Source of the DNA: Bacillota bacterium
GTDB taxonomy: Bacteria; Bacillota; Clostridia; Clostridiales; Clostridiaceae
DNA length: 64,000 nucleotides
Direction of reading: 5' to 3'
Assembly (NCBI GenBank): GCA_030706015.1
Contig: JAUZPI010000005.1
Span: forward strand, 41,944-105,943
Position 1 is the stretch's first letter, and each line of letters begins with the position of its first letter. A program made the position numbers and the translations under genes. Positions 35,298-45,000 of the stretch are shown one piece after another. The notes below the pieces were generated by a model, which saw nothing but the letters and a program-made list of their open reading frames with translations, was not told where the DNA came from and searched no databases.

Positions 35298-35312
35298 ATA
35301 ATTACCCTTGTT
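35284..35312 (-). promoter_or_regulatory. Sigma-K-like promoter of the recombinase B operon
   Basis: On the minus strand AACA, 16 nt, CATAACATA: a full match to the sigma-K consensus, and the same defined bases and -10 as the yabG site. It lies 34 nt before the small ORF, inside the gap after the MATE gene. Confidence 0.6.
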
Positions 35313-35313
35313 A

Positions 35314-36666
35314 CTAAACCATTCTTTCTTTTATCTGCTTAAAACGTCTCTCAAATAATACAAAGATTACTAGTCCCTCAAAACACCACTGCAATACGCT
35401 TATCCACCAGACATAAACAATAGAGGCTTTTAAAATGCAAACAAAATAAAATATAAGAGGGAGTCTTATAAAACAACATGCTATAAATGAAATATAAAAT
35501 GGCGTTTTGGTATCACCCATGCCCTTAAGAGCTCCTTCTAAAATCATTGCCAGTGCCATAAAAGGCTGTTCTATAGCCGCCACCATAAGGCACATTGCTC
35601 CATAACGTACTACTTGTCTTTCACCCTCCATAACAAAATAATGGGTTAAAAAATAAGGTCCATTTAAAAACACAACTGAACACATTATCATAATGCTTGT
35701 ACCCAAAAACGTGCAGGCATATGAGTATTTTAATGCTCCCTTATAATTTCTTTCTCCCATTTTTATACCTACGAGTGTGGTGGCTGCAGTACTAAATCCA
35801 AGGCCTGGCATAAAAGATACAGATTCTATTGTATTGGTGATTTCATTTGCTGCAAAAGCAGTAGTACCTAAGTATGCTATCATGAAAACACTAAGTAATT
35901 TGCTTACACTAAATGCTGCTTCTTCAAGAGATGATGGAATAACCAATTCGAAAAGTTCCCTGAGTTTATGTAGGTCTACAGCCAATATATATTTTATTTT
36001 TAATTTAATTTTGGCTTTAGTAAAAAAGTGCTGAGCTATAGATATAAAGCCAACTATCTTTGAAACTGAAGATCCTATAGCAGCTCCCATAATTCCAAGC
36101 TTTAAATAATAGTCCAACGGAAAAATAAGAAGCCAGTCTAATGAAAGATTTACCCCCGCAATAATTACTGCAATTTTTAATGGTGTCTTAGTATCTCCAT
36201 ATCCTCTTACTATGGAACATAGTACATTTGTAATCATATTGAAAAAAAAACCCATAGAACTAATCCTCATATAGTTTATTCCCAGCTTAGAACTCTCTTT
36301 GCTAGCACCTACCAATGGCAATACTATAGGAGATAATTGAAATAATACATAAGCCATTATTATAGATATTATTACACCTACAATAAATCCAATTGAAGCA
36401 TAGTTTTCAGCTTGATCATACTGCTTTGCCCCAATTTTTCTTGCAACTAGTGATGTAATTCCAACAGACAATCCTCCAGCTATAAATACATTACTAATGG
36501 TATACAATATTTCTGTACATAATCCTACTGTACTAACAGCAATTTTACCTCCATACTGACCCACCATCATTGTTTCAAAAATAAGTATAAAAGTATACAG
36601 AAACATTTCCATAACCGCAGGAATTGCTATATCAAATATTTGATCTATTATTTTTCTGTGAAACAT
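35314..36666 (-). CDS. MATE family cation-coupled efflux transporter
   Basis: The 450-residue membrane protein has about twelve hydrophobic segments in two homologous halves, with MATE landmarks (MMVGQYGGKIAVSTVGL, GLSVGITSLVARKIGA, GLGFSTAATTLVG). These transporters export organic cations, drugs or metabolites in exchange for Na+ or H+. AGGAGAG precedes the ATG. It lies in element B, upstream of the recombinase operon but separated from it by a terminator-like hairpin. Substrate unknown. Confidence 0.93.
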   Translation of the reverse strand: MFHRKIIDQIFDIAIPAVMEMFLYTFILIFETMMVGQYGGKIAVSTVGLCTEILYTISNVFIAGGLSVGITSLVARKIGAKQYDQAENYASIGFIVGVIISIIMAYVLFQLSPIVLPLVGASKESSKLGINYMRISSMGFFFNMITNVLCSIVRGYGDTKTPLKIAVIIAGVNLSLDWLLIFPLDYYLKLGIMGAAIGSSVSKIVGFISIAQHFFTKAKIKLKIKYILAVDLHKLRELFELVIPSSLEEAAFSVSKLLSVFMIAYLGTTAFAANEITNTIESVSFMPGLGFSTAATTLVGIKMGERNYKGALKYSYACTFLGTSIMIMCSVVFLNGPYFLTHYFVMEGERQVVRYGAMCLMVAAIEQPFMALAMILEGALKGMGDTKTPFYISFIACCFIRLPLIFYFVCILKASIVYVWWISVLQWCFEGLVIFVLFERRFKQIKERMV

Positions 36667-36846
36667 TAATCACTCTCCTGCAATTATTACTCACTCAAAT
36701 TTATTGTATGCAAATAATACTTATATAAGAATATAATATTGATTACTACTATTGAAAAACTTACCACATATCAAACTCACTCCTCATGGTTACAATATTA
36801 TAGTAGATTTCACCTATTAAACTTTTAATATGGAGGAGGATTATAT

Positions 36847-38067
36847 TTGCATAAGATATTTAAATTTAAACAACTAATGGTATTAGGCTTATGTGCGTGT
36901 TTTTTTATGACAAGTTTAATAGCTTTCCAGTATAAATCTACTGCTTGTGCCGCCGAAGCAGGTATTTATACATATATCCAGAAATACGATAAAGAAGAAC
37001 TAAAAAAAGAAATTGAAGCAATATATAACAAACGTTCCTCTGCTTTTGTAACAGGTGATTTAAATTCTCTAAAAGATTTATTCGATACCTCTCAAAAATA
37101 CGGCCAATGGGGGTTAGAACATGAAGTTAGACGTGTTAAATATTTAAATAGCTGGGCTAAACAACGGAAAATGAAATTTACAAATGTAGAATCCACTGTA
37201 AGAGTAAAAAAAGTTTACCCTGGAAGTAAAGTTGCAAAGATGGCTCTGGAGGAAACCTATAAATTTGATTATATATATCCAGATGATCCTGTTCCATTTA
37301 CTAATTCCTTTGGGGTTGGAATTAGACACACTGTCAGCTTAACCAAAAATAATGATAAGTGGATTATTTACAACGACTGGTACACAGATTGCTTTGAAGA
37401 TGCCTTAGCATCCTATTCTGGTGAAATTCGAGAAAATCTAACCTCTTATATTTCTGCATTTCCCACTATTAATATTCATGCATTGCCTGCTATGATGCAT
37501 GGAAGTATGAAAAAACCTTATTATAATAGAGCAAAAGCAGTGGAATATGCAGATAAATATTGTGGTGCTGCTTGGGGAAGTGGAAATGATTTTAAGTATA
37601 ATAAAAATTACATGGATTTTAACGGTGCAGGCGGAGATTGCACAAACTATGCCTCTCAAGTTCTAGGTGATAAAGAAGCTGGCGGACTCCCCTCAGATGG
37701 TGCATGGCACTGCAGTGGACCAAAATTTTCAAGATGCCAAGGAAGCATGGCTTGGGTTAATGCAGATGGTTTAAAAGACTATTTAGTATACAGTGGTAAG
37801 GGAAGTATCATTAAAAGAGGTACTTTCTTAGAATTAACTGAGTTGTCCCCTACTACTAATCAGGCTGCTGTTGATAAATTGCTGCTGGGAGACTTGGTGT
37901 GTTATGAAAAGAAGGGAAATATTGACCATTTTGGAGTAGTCACTGCAAGAGATTCTCATGGATATTTATTAATTAACTCCCATACTACAGATAGATACCA
38001 TGTGCCGTGGGATTTAGGGTGGGGAGACAAAAAAATAAGATTTTTCTTAATACACATTAATGGATGA
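36847..38067 (+). CDS. Secreted putative amidase-domain protein
   Basis: The 406-residue protein has a signal peptide (LGLCACFFMTSLIAF, cut probably near residue 36), an N-terminal alpha/beta region (about 45-200), and a C-terminal putative amidase domain (PF12671 type) with GGDCTNYASQVL (catalytic Cys about residue 269) and DHFGVVT (His). It probably acts on peptidoglycan at the cell surface. The start is TTG, after GGAGGAGG. It is followed by a polysaccharide deacetylase on the same strand, so the two may form a wall-modification unit. Confidence 0.85.
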   Translation: MHKIFKFKQLMVLGLCACFFMTSLIAFQYKSTACAAEAGIYTYIQKYDKEELKKEIEAIYNKRSSAFVTGDLNSLKDLFDTSQKYGQWGLEHEVRRVKYLNSWAKQRKMKFTNVESTVRVKKVYPGSKVAKMALEETYKFDYIYPDDPVPFTNSFGVGIRHTVSLTKNNDKWIIYNDWYTDCFEDALASYSGEIRENLTSYISAFPTINIHALPAMMHGSMKKPYYNRAKAVEYADKYCGAAWGSGNDFKYNKNYMDFNGAGGDCTNYASQVLGDKEAGGLPSDGAWHCSGPKFSRCQGSMAWVNADGLKDYLVYSGKGSIIKRGTFLELTELSPTTNQAAVDKLLLGDLVCYEKKGNIDHFGVVTARDSHGYLLINSHTTDRYHVPWDLGWGDKKIRFFLIHING

Positions 38068-38118
38068 TGCGCGATTATATAGCATCATCCTAAAAACTTA
38101 ATATTAGGAGGTCTATTG

Positions 38119-38877
38119 ATGAAAAATAAAGTACTTTATTTATTTTTAACTGTTTTAATTACTATATCAATGATAAGCGGTTTTTCTTACTCAGTTAAAG
38201 GAGACAATGATTTTTACAATCCCTCTGAGGATGAAATGGAGGACAAGGTAAGCAAATCTGATAAAAAAATAATTTATCTAACCTTTGATGATGGACCCAG
38301 TTCTTCAGTAAATAACGAGGTGCTTGATATTCTTAAAGCTAAGGATGTTAAAGCTACTTTCTTTCTTGTAGGTTATAAAATACCTGGCAGAGAAGATGTA
38401 ATCAAAAGAATTCATAATGAAGGCCACGGAATAGGTCTGCATACATATAGCCATAAAACAAAGCTAATCTACTCCTCTGAAGATAATTTTGTTAAAGAAA
38501 TGGATCAAACTCGTGATGAAATAAAAAAGGTTATTAATTACTCACCTACGGCAATACGCTTCCCCTATGGCAGTAAAAAACGCTTAACCTCCTCCCTATT
38601 AGAGAAACTACACAGCCACAACTACAAGATATATGATTGGAATGTTTGTGTTTCTGATGGAATAGACTATAATGCTCCTGCTAGCAAATTATATAGAGAA
38701 GCTACAAAATACAATAAAAACTTCTCAAGAATATTCCTATTAATGCATTGTGATGCAGTAAATAAAAATACTTGTAAGGCATTACCTCAAGTAATAGATT
38801 TCTATAAAAAGCTTGGTTATGAATTTCAACCAATTACCGAAAACACTTCAGAGTATTATTTTAGAGTAAAAAAGTAG
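38119..38877 (+). CDS. Secreted polysaccharide deacetylase (NodB domain)
   Basis: This 252-residue protein has an N-terminal signal/anchor and a NodB homology domain: motif 1 TFDDGP (Asp-Asp about 57), motif 2 GLHTYSHKT (metal His pair) and motif 3 RFPYGS. It would deacetylate N-acetylglucosamine-type sugars in peptidoglycan or another surface glycan. ATG 38119 lies 7 nt after GGAGG; a TTG at 38116 is the alternative. Gap to the amidase-domain gene is 51 nt and holds a short hairpin. Ends at a bidirectional terminator. Confidence 0.92.
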   Translation: MKNKVLYLFLTVLITISMISGFSYSVKGDNDFYNPSEDEMEDKVSKSDKKIIYLTFDDGPSSSVNNEVLDILKAKDVKATFFLVGYKIPGREDVIKRIHNEGHGIGLHTYSHKTKLIYSSEDNFVKEMDQTRDEIKKVINYSPTAIRFPYGSKKRLTSSLLEKLHSHNYKIYDWNVCVSDGIDYNAPASKLYREATKYNKNFSRIFLLMHCDAVNKNTCKALPQVIDFYKKLGYEFQPITENTSEYYFRVKK

Positions 38878-38892
38878 AGTGTAGAAAATGCC

Positions 38893-38923
38893 AATGACGT
38901 GCATATAATGAATGCACGCCATT
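38893..38923. terminator. Bidirectional terminator between deacetylase and cooS
   Basis: Arms AATGACGTGCAT/ATGCACGCCATT (38893-38904, 38912-38923), one mismatch, followed by AGTATTTTTAGCTTTTT on the plus strand. Confidence 0.75.
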
Positions 38924-38946
38924 AGTATTTTTAGCTTTTTCTTGGA

Positions 38947-41082
38947 TTAACCAAGGCCCAATTCTTTACGTTTCTTTTCAATATGATCCACATAAATTTG
39001 AATTGTTTTTTCTGCGTCTAATTCTACTACTACTTTTCCTAAACCAAGTGTTTCTGTGGTTTCAGTTAAGGTTTTAACTACTACATCACTTCCTGTTATT
39101 GATGGTACTGGTGCAACATGTACAAGCCACCCTAAAGCTACAGCAGTACATGCATCTGCCACTGCTTTTTGCTCTAAATATTCAGGAGCACCAATAACTA
39201 GCGGGAGTTTATTTGTATCCACACCCAGTTCATCTGCTAATTCCTTAGCAGTATGAGTCATTTTTCCTATATCTACACATGCTCCATAAGTGAGTACTGG
39301 TGGTATGCCTAATTGCTTGCATACTGCCTTCAAGCCTTCACCTGCTTCATCAGCTGCCTGAGGATTTGTAAGGCCGGTGTATTCCATAACACTAGAAGTA
39401 CAGCCTCCTGAAAGTACTAATATATTATTTTTTATCAATCCTTGAGTAATTCTAAATATATTACTTCCACCCTGACTATATCTTGCTGTGGTACATCCTA
39501 CTATAGTTGCTATACCCCTTATATTTCCGTTAGCTATTTGCTCAATTAATGGCTTAAAGCTTCCACCTAATGCCTTTTTAACAGATTCAGTGCTAAATCC
39601 AACCATGCAATCTGATACATATGGAGGTATATGAACTTTTCTATTTTCAGCTTTACGAGTTTTAAAGGCTTCTATAGCCTTATCTAGTGCTTTTGCAGCC
39701 TGCTCACTCATCTTTTCAGGTACAAAATCAAGAGTTTCTGTAGACTGAAGTTTAATAACAGGATGTGTACTTAAAAGCTTTGTTCCGAAACGTTTTGCAT
39801 AAAGAGGCATGGTGGCTACTGTACAGTTGTAATCAAACATAAATAAGTCCACAGCACCTGTAGCCAGCAAGTATTCTTGAGAAAGCCATTCTCCTTCTTG
39901 ACCGCCGTATCCCTTTTGATTATGAGTTCCTTCATAATTGATAAGCTGCTGTCCTTCACATACATGCCCAAGTATTTGTATTCCACCCGCTCCAGCCTGC
40001 TTCGCTTTGTTCTGCCATTCTTCTGTAGATGCCAAATCAATGGCTACATGAGCAAGCAAAGGCATATGACCATTAGTTACTATATTGATCATATCCTCTT
40101 TTAAAAGACCCATGTTTTGTTTCTTCATAGCAATTTGCTGTGTTCCCATTAATATTTCCTGGATTATATCTAATAGGAATAAGCCTTGATATTCATTAGC
40201 AATTCCTAGTCTTACACTGTTAAGTAAAAACTCAACTGGATCGGAGTTAAAGTTTGTCATACAGCGTGTTTGAGCAAAGGCCACCTCACTATAACCGCCG
40301 CCAGGGAACAACCCAAGCTGCCTCCATAATTCCTTACGTTTTGTAGGAGCAAAAGCTTCTACGGTTTTAGAAGGTTCGTGGAAAGGTGCATGGATATCAT
40401 TCATTACCCAATCAGCAAATTCTACTGCCAGTTGTTCTATTGGTTTGTTTACATCTAGGCCTGCCATATCTGCATATTTTTTAAGTTTTTCTGGATCCCT
40501 TATCTTAAGACCACTTTCTGGATGCTGTCCAGCTGCTTTAAGAGTTCTTGCGGCTTGATGGCAGTGGAATATATTTGCAGATGTACCTATAGTAACATGG
40601 CGATAAACAAAGTTTCTGGAAACCATGGTATGAGCATCTACACCACAGGTTCCTCTTGGAACTTTTTCACTAATACGACAAGGTCCATTTGCGCATAACT
40701 GACAAGATAACCCTTCAATACAAAACTTACATTGTATAGGCTGCTGCTGTGAAAACCTATCAAATACATTTGTCAACCCAGCTTTATGTACAACTTGATA
40801 CATATCCCTCATGGCAGGGTCTATCATTACGTTAAGTGGATAACCAGCTTTACTGTCCTTTGTTTCACCATTCTTTTTTATTAAATCTCTCTGCCATTTA
40901 TGTACTTCTTCCATTGTCTGAGGCTCTCCAATTATGGAATAATCAGTTTTTATCACATCATGCAAATCATGATGCATATTAGGATCATTTGTAGATTTGA
41001 TTTTACTTGCAATAGTGTGATCACTGCCGCTCATGGCTTTTGAACTAGCCTCATATGAATATTCAATATCCTTATCTGACAT
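38947..41082 (-). CDS. cooS: Anaerobic carbon monoxide dehydrogenase, catalytic subunit
   Basis: CooS interconverts CO and CO2 at a Ni-Fe-S C-cluster. The 711-residue protein has the N-terminal cluster cysteines (CKFCIEGLSCQLCANGPC and RGTCGVDAHT, about residues 68-98), the HCHQAARTL histidines, and later cluster residues (LGHVCEGQQ, DYNCTV, CTTARYSQGG, GGCTSSVMEY, GACVDIGKM). ATG 41082 follows GGAGG; the frame extends upstream without family sequence. No cooF, cooC or acetyl-CoA synthase genes are adjacent, so it is a stand-alone CODH, perhaps for CO detoxification or ferredoxin reduction. Located in element B. Confidence 0.96.
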   Translation of the reverse strand: MSDKDIEYSYEASSKAMSGSDHTIASKIKSTNDPNMHHDLHDVIKTDYSIIGEPQTMEEVHKWQRDLIKKNGETKDSKAGYPLNVMIDPAMRDMYQVVHKAGLTNVFDRFSQQQPIQCKFCIEGLSCQLCANGPCRISEKVPRGTCGVDAHTMVSRNFVYRHVTIGTSANIFHCHQAARTLKAAGQHPESGLKIRDPEKLKKYADMAGLDVNKPIEQLAVEFADWVMNDIHAPFHEPSKTVEAFAPTKRKELWRQLGLFPGGGYSEVAFAQTRCMTNFNSDPVEFLLNSVRLGIANEYQGLFLLDIIQEILMGTQQIAMKKQNMGLLKEDMINIVTNGHMPLLAHVAIDLASTEEWQNKAKQAGAGGIQILGHVCEGQQLINYEGTHNQKGYGGQEGEWLSQEYLLATGAVDLFMFDYNCTVATMPLYAKRFGTKLLSTHPVIKLQSTETLDFVPEKMSEQAAKALDKAIEAFKTRKAENRKVHIPPYVSDCMVGFSTESVKKALGGSFKPLIEQIANGNIRGIATIVGCTTARYSQGGSNIFRITQGLIKNNILVLSGGCTSSVMEYTGLTNPQAADEAGEGLKAVCKQLGIPPVLTYGACVDIGKMTHTAKELADELGVDTNKLPLVIGAPEYLEQKAVADACTAVALGWLVHVAPVPSITGSDVVVKTLTETTETLGLGKVVVELDAEKTIQIYVDHIEKKRKELGLG

Positions 41083-41144
41083 TATAGTTCCTCCTTTTTT
41101 GAAAATCACAGGATTATTATTTGTAACCTTAACTTATTTATGTG

Positions 41145-41609
41145 TTAAATTTCATTTCTCAATCTTATTTTTACACCTCTTACTATATTGGCTATATCTT
41201 TATAAGCTTGCAATGTTCCTTTTGTTACTATTGGTCTTCCTATACTAACAATTGCAAGCCGCCTAGATGTAAATCCACCAATCTTCATAAGCAAGTTTAC
41301 TGTAGGGTGTGTATCCACAATATATAACTTTTCTCCAGGCTTATTGACTATGTTAAACATATCCTGAATAGCTGGTATAACCAGATTAGGCTTATACTTT
41401 CTACCCAGTGTATAAACTCTATTACCATTTTCATCTGTTCCTATATATAGAAGATGTCCAAGTTGGTTTTTCTCTATTTTATCAAAGGTCGGAACGTCAA
41501 GAATCTGCTTCGCAGTAGGAATAGTATTCATAGGTAACCTGCTGATATGTATATTGGCTGCAACAGCCGTTGAATGTGCTCCACCCACATCGTGGTAAAC
41601 TACTATCAT
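41145..41609 (-). CDS. DUF3189 family protein
   Basis: A 154-residue protein starting MIVVYHDVGGAHSTAVAANIHISRLP, the start seen in clostridial DUF3189 proteins. It continues with GHLLYIGTDENGNRVYTLGRK and IVDTHPTVNLLMKIGGF. The family is conserved in spore-forming Firmicutes with unknown function. GGTGGTGATTG precedes the ATG. It lies 60 nt upstream of cooS on the same strand and may be co-transcribed with it. Confidence 0.8.
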   Translation of the reverse strand: MIVVYHDVGGAHSTAVAANIHISRLPMNTIPTAKQILDVPTFDKIEKNQLGHLLYIGTDENGNRVYTLGRKYKPNLVIPAIQDMFNIVNKPGEKLYIVDTHPTVNLLMKIGGFTSRRLAIVSIGRPIVTKGTLQAYKDIANIVRGVKIRLRNEI

Positions 41610-41769
41610 TTTTCAATCACCACCTATAAGAATTAACTTATACAGATATTATTTGTTTAATGTCTATATATTATTTACTCAATAGTAATTTATTTCTTAC
41701 CACGAAACATTTCTAATACTTATATATTTACAAGGCTTTGAAAATACTAAAAATAAAGGAGGGATAACA

Positions 41770-41961
41770 ATGGAGAAAAATGGCCGAAGCACTATAGATG
41801 AAAATAGGTTTAAAGAACAATTTGAAGGCATGCCAATTGAAAAACATGATACTGCTGCATGGGCAAATATTGAGAAAACTCAGCCCGTTTCAAAGGTAAC
41901 AATACCTGGTGAAGCTCAAGTAAGAGATGCAAAAGATTGGGTAGATGCAAATCAAAAGTAG
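41770..41961 (+). CDS. DUF3787 family small protein
   Basis: A 63-residue hydrophilic protein with the core PIEKHDTAAWANIEKTQPVSKV and the end VRDAKDWVDANQK, matching clostridial DUF3787. No function is known. GGAGG precedes the ATG by 7 nt. It is transcribed alone, divergent from the DUF3189 gene, and ends at a bidirectional terminator shared with PFOR. Confidence 0.8.
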   Translation: MEKNGRSTIDENRFKEQFEGMPIEKHDTAAWANIEKTQPVSKVTIPGEAQVRDAKDWVDANQK

Positions 41962-41963
41962 AA

Positions 41964-42000
41964 AATAAGGCTGTATGCGAAATTTGCATACAGCCTTATT
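41964..42000. terminator. Bidirectional terminator between DUF3787 gene and PFOR
   Basis: Fifteen-base perfect arms AATAAGGCTGTATGC/GCATACAGCCTTATT (41964-41978, 41986-42000) abut the PFOR stop codon. Confidence 0.88.
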
Positions 42001-42001
42001 C

Positions 42002-45000
42002 TTAATATTGTTGCTCAGCTAAACGCTTGTAATTTAAATATCTATCCTTTGCATGCTTTTCAGCCTTATCAAATAAGTCATCTGCTACCTCTGGGAAGGT
42101 ATTTCTTAAAGAAGTATATCTTATTTCATTATTCAAGAATTCTTTAAATGAACCACTTGGTTCTTTAGAATCAAGTGTAAATGGATTCTTACCTGCTTCC
42201 TTAAGTTCTGGATTAAATCTATATAGATGCCAATATCCAGCTTCCACTGCCTTCTTCTCTTCTGCAATACTTGTTCCCATACCAGATTTTATACCATGGC
42301 TGATACATGGAGCATATGCAATTATCAAAGATGGACCATTATAATTTTCAGCTTCTTTTATAGCCTTTATAGCATGATTCATGTTTGCTCCTAAGCATAT
42401 TTGAGCCACATATACATAACCATAACTCATTGCCATCATACCTAGGTCTTTCTTTCTTATCTTTTTACCTGCGGCAGCAAATTTAGCCACAGCTGCAGTT
42501 GGGGTAGACTTTGATGACTGACCACCTGTATTGGAGTATATTTCTGTATCCATTACAAATAGATTAACATCATCACCAGTTGACAATACTTGATCTAAAC
42601 CTCCAAAACCTATATCATATGCCCAGCCGTCACCGCCTATAATCCATTGTGATTTTTTAATTAAGTAATCTTTTTTCTCCATTAGCTCTTCTAAAAGCCT
42701 ATTACCTTGGTAATTAGTTTTTTGTAATGCTTCAATCACTCTTTTGGATGCTAGTTTTGATTTATCTCCATCATCTATAAAGTCAAGCCATTCAATCATA
42801 GCATCCCTTAAAGAATCATCAACTTGAGTATTGATAGCTTCTTTCATAATATCTGCTAATCTTTCTCTTATTTGTTTAACTCCTAGATACATGCCATAAC
42901 CAAATTCTGCATTATCCTCAAAAAGTGAATTTGCCCAAGCAGGCCCTTTTCCTTCTGCATTTGTTGTATAGGCTATAGCTGGTGCACTAGCTCCCCAAAT
43001 AGAAGAACATCCTGTAGCATTAGCTATCATCATTCTATCTCCAAATAATTGAGTAAGCAGCCTTATATATGGAGTTTCGCCGCATCCAGGACACGCTCCA
43101 TTGAACTCTAATAGCGGTCTTTGGAATTGGCTTCCCTTTAATGTATAAGGATCTATTATTTTTTCTTTTTCCGTTATAGTCATAGCAAATTCCCAATTTT
43201 CAGCTTCCATTTCTATCTCATGATCAGCAGGTTTCATTATTAATGCTTTTCCTGGTGCTGGACATACATCAGCACAATTTCCGCAGCCAACACAATCAAG
43301 AGGACTAACCTGAATCTTAAACTGATATTGCTCCAAACCTTTTCCCATGGCAGTTTTGGTTTTAAAGGTATCAGGAGCTTTTTGTTTTTCCTCATCATTT
43401 AATAAGAAGGATCTTATAGTTGCATGAGGGCAAACATACGAGCATTGATTACATTGAATGCATTTATCAATTTGCCACTCAGGGACCATAACAGCAATGC
43501 CTCTTTTTTCATAAGCTGTAGTTCCCAATGGAAAGGTACCATCTACCATATTATTAAATGCACTAACTGGCAGTTCATCTCCCTCATGTCTTGCCATTGG
43601 TCTTTGAATATTCTTAACAAAGTCTGGTTCTTGTTTTATTGGAGCTGCATCATCTTTTGCATCAGCCCAAGATTGTGGCACTTCAACCTTTACTAGGGAT
43701 CCTACACCCTCATCAATAGCAGCCTTATTCATATCCACAATTTTTTGACCCTTTTTACCATAAGTCTTTTCTACAGAAGCCTTTAGGTATTTAATAGCAT
43801 CATCTACTAGTATAACGTTGGTTAGCTTGAAGAAAGCGGATTGCATAATCATATTAATTCTTCCGCCAAGACCAATTTTAGATGCAATAGCTACAGCATC
43901 AATTACATAAAAATTAATATTATTTTGAGCTATATACCTCTTTAATGCTGCTGGCAGCTTATCACCTACTTCTTGATCACTCCAAGGGCAATTTAGAACA
44001 AATACTCCACCTTTTCTAAGTCCTTTAAGCAAATCAAAATGATATACATAAGACTTATTATGGCAAGCTACATAATCTGACTCATATACTAAATATGGCG
44101 ACTTTATCGGCTTCTTTCCAAACCTTAAATGGGATATAGTTGAACCACCTGATTTCTTACTGTCATAAGCAAAATATGCTTGAGCATACAAGTCCGTATT
44201 ATCACCAATTATTTTAATAGCACTCTTATTTGCGCCTATTGTACCATCTGATCCTAATCCCCAGAACTTACATCTTATTGTTCCTTCAGGTTCTGTGTTT
44301 ACAATATCTGTCTCTGGAAGAGAAGTATGAGTTACATCATCAACTATACCAATAGTAAAGTGGTCCTTTGGATTATCTTCTTTTAAATTCTTAAATACTG
44401 CTAATATTTGTGATGGACGTGTATCCTTTGAAGCTAAACCATATCTTCCACCGACAATTAGTGGTCTGTCGGGATTATTATTAAATAATTGAACTATGTC
44501 TAAGTATAAAGGTTCTGCTGGAGCACCTGGTTCTTTTGTTCTATCAAGTACTGCAATTTTCTTAACAGTTTTAGGCATTACATTGAAGAAATATTTAGCA
44601 CTAAAAGGTCTGTATAAATGTACTTTTATGCGTCCTAATTTTTCACCTTTATTATTTAGATAGTCAATTGCTTCATCTATAGCATCACAAACAGAACCCA
44701 TAGCTACTATTATATGCTCTGCATCAGCTGCACCGTAATAATCAAATGGGTGATATTCTCTTCCTGTGATGGTCTTAATCTCCTTCATGTAATCTTCAAC
44801 TATATCAGGCACAGCATCATAGAATTTGTTTGCCGCTTCTCTTTGCTGGAAGTAAATATCCGGGTTTTGAGCAGTTCCTCTTGCTACTGGATGCTCTGGA
44901 TTTAGTGCTCTATTCCGAAAATCTCTAATAGCGTTAAAATCCACAATTGGTCTTATTTGTTCATAATCAATTACTTCAATCTTTTGAATCTCGTGAGAAG

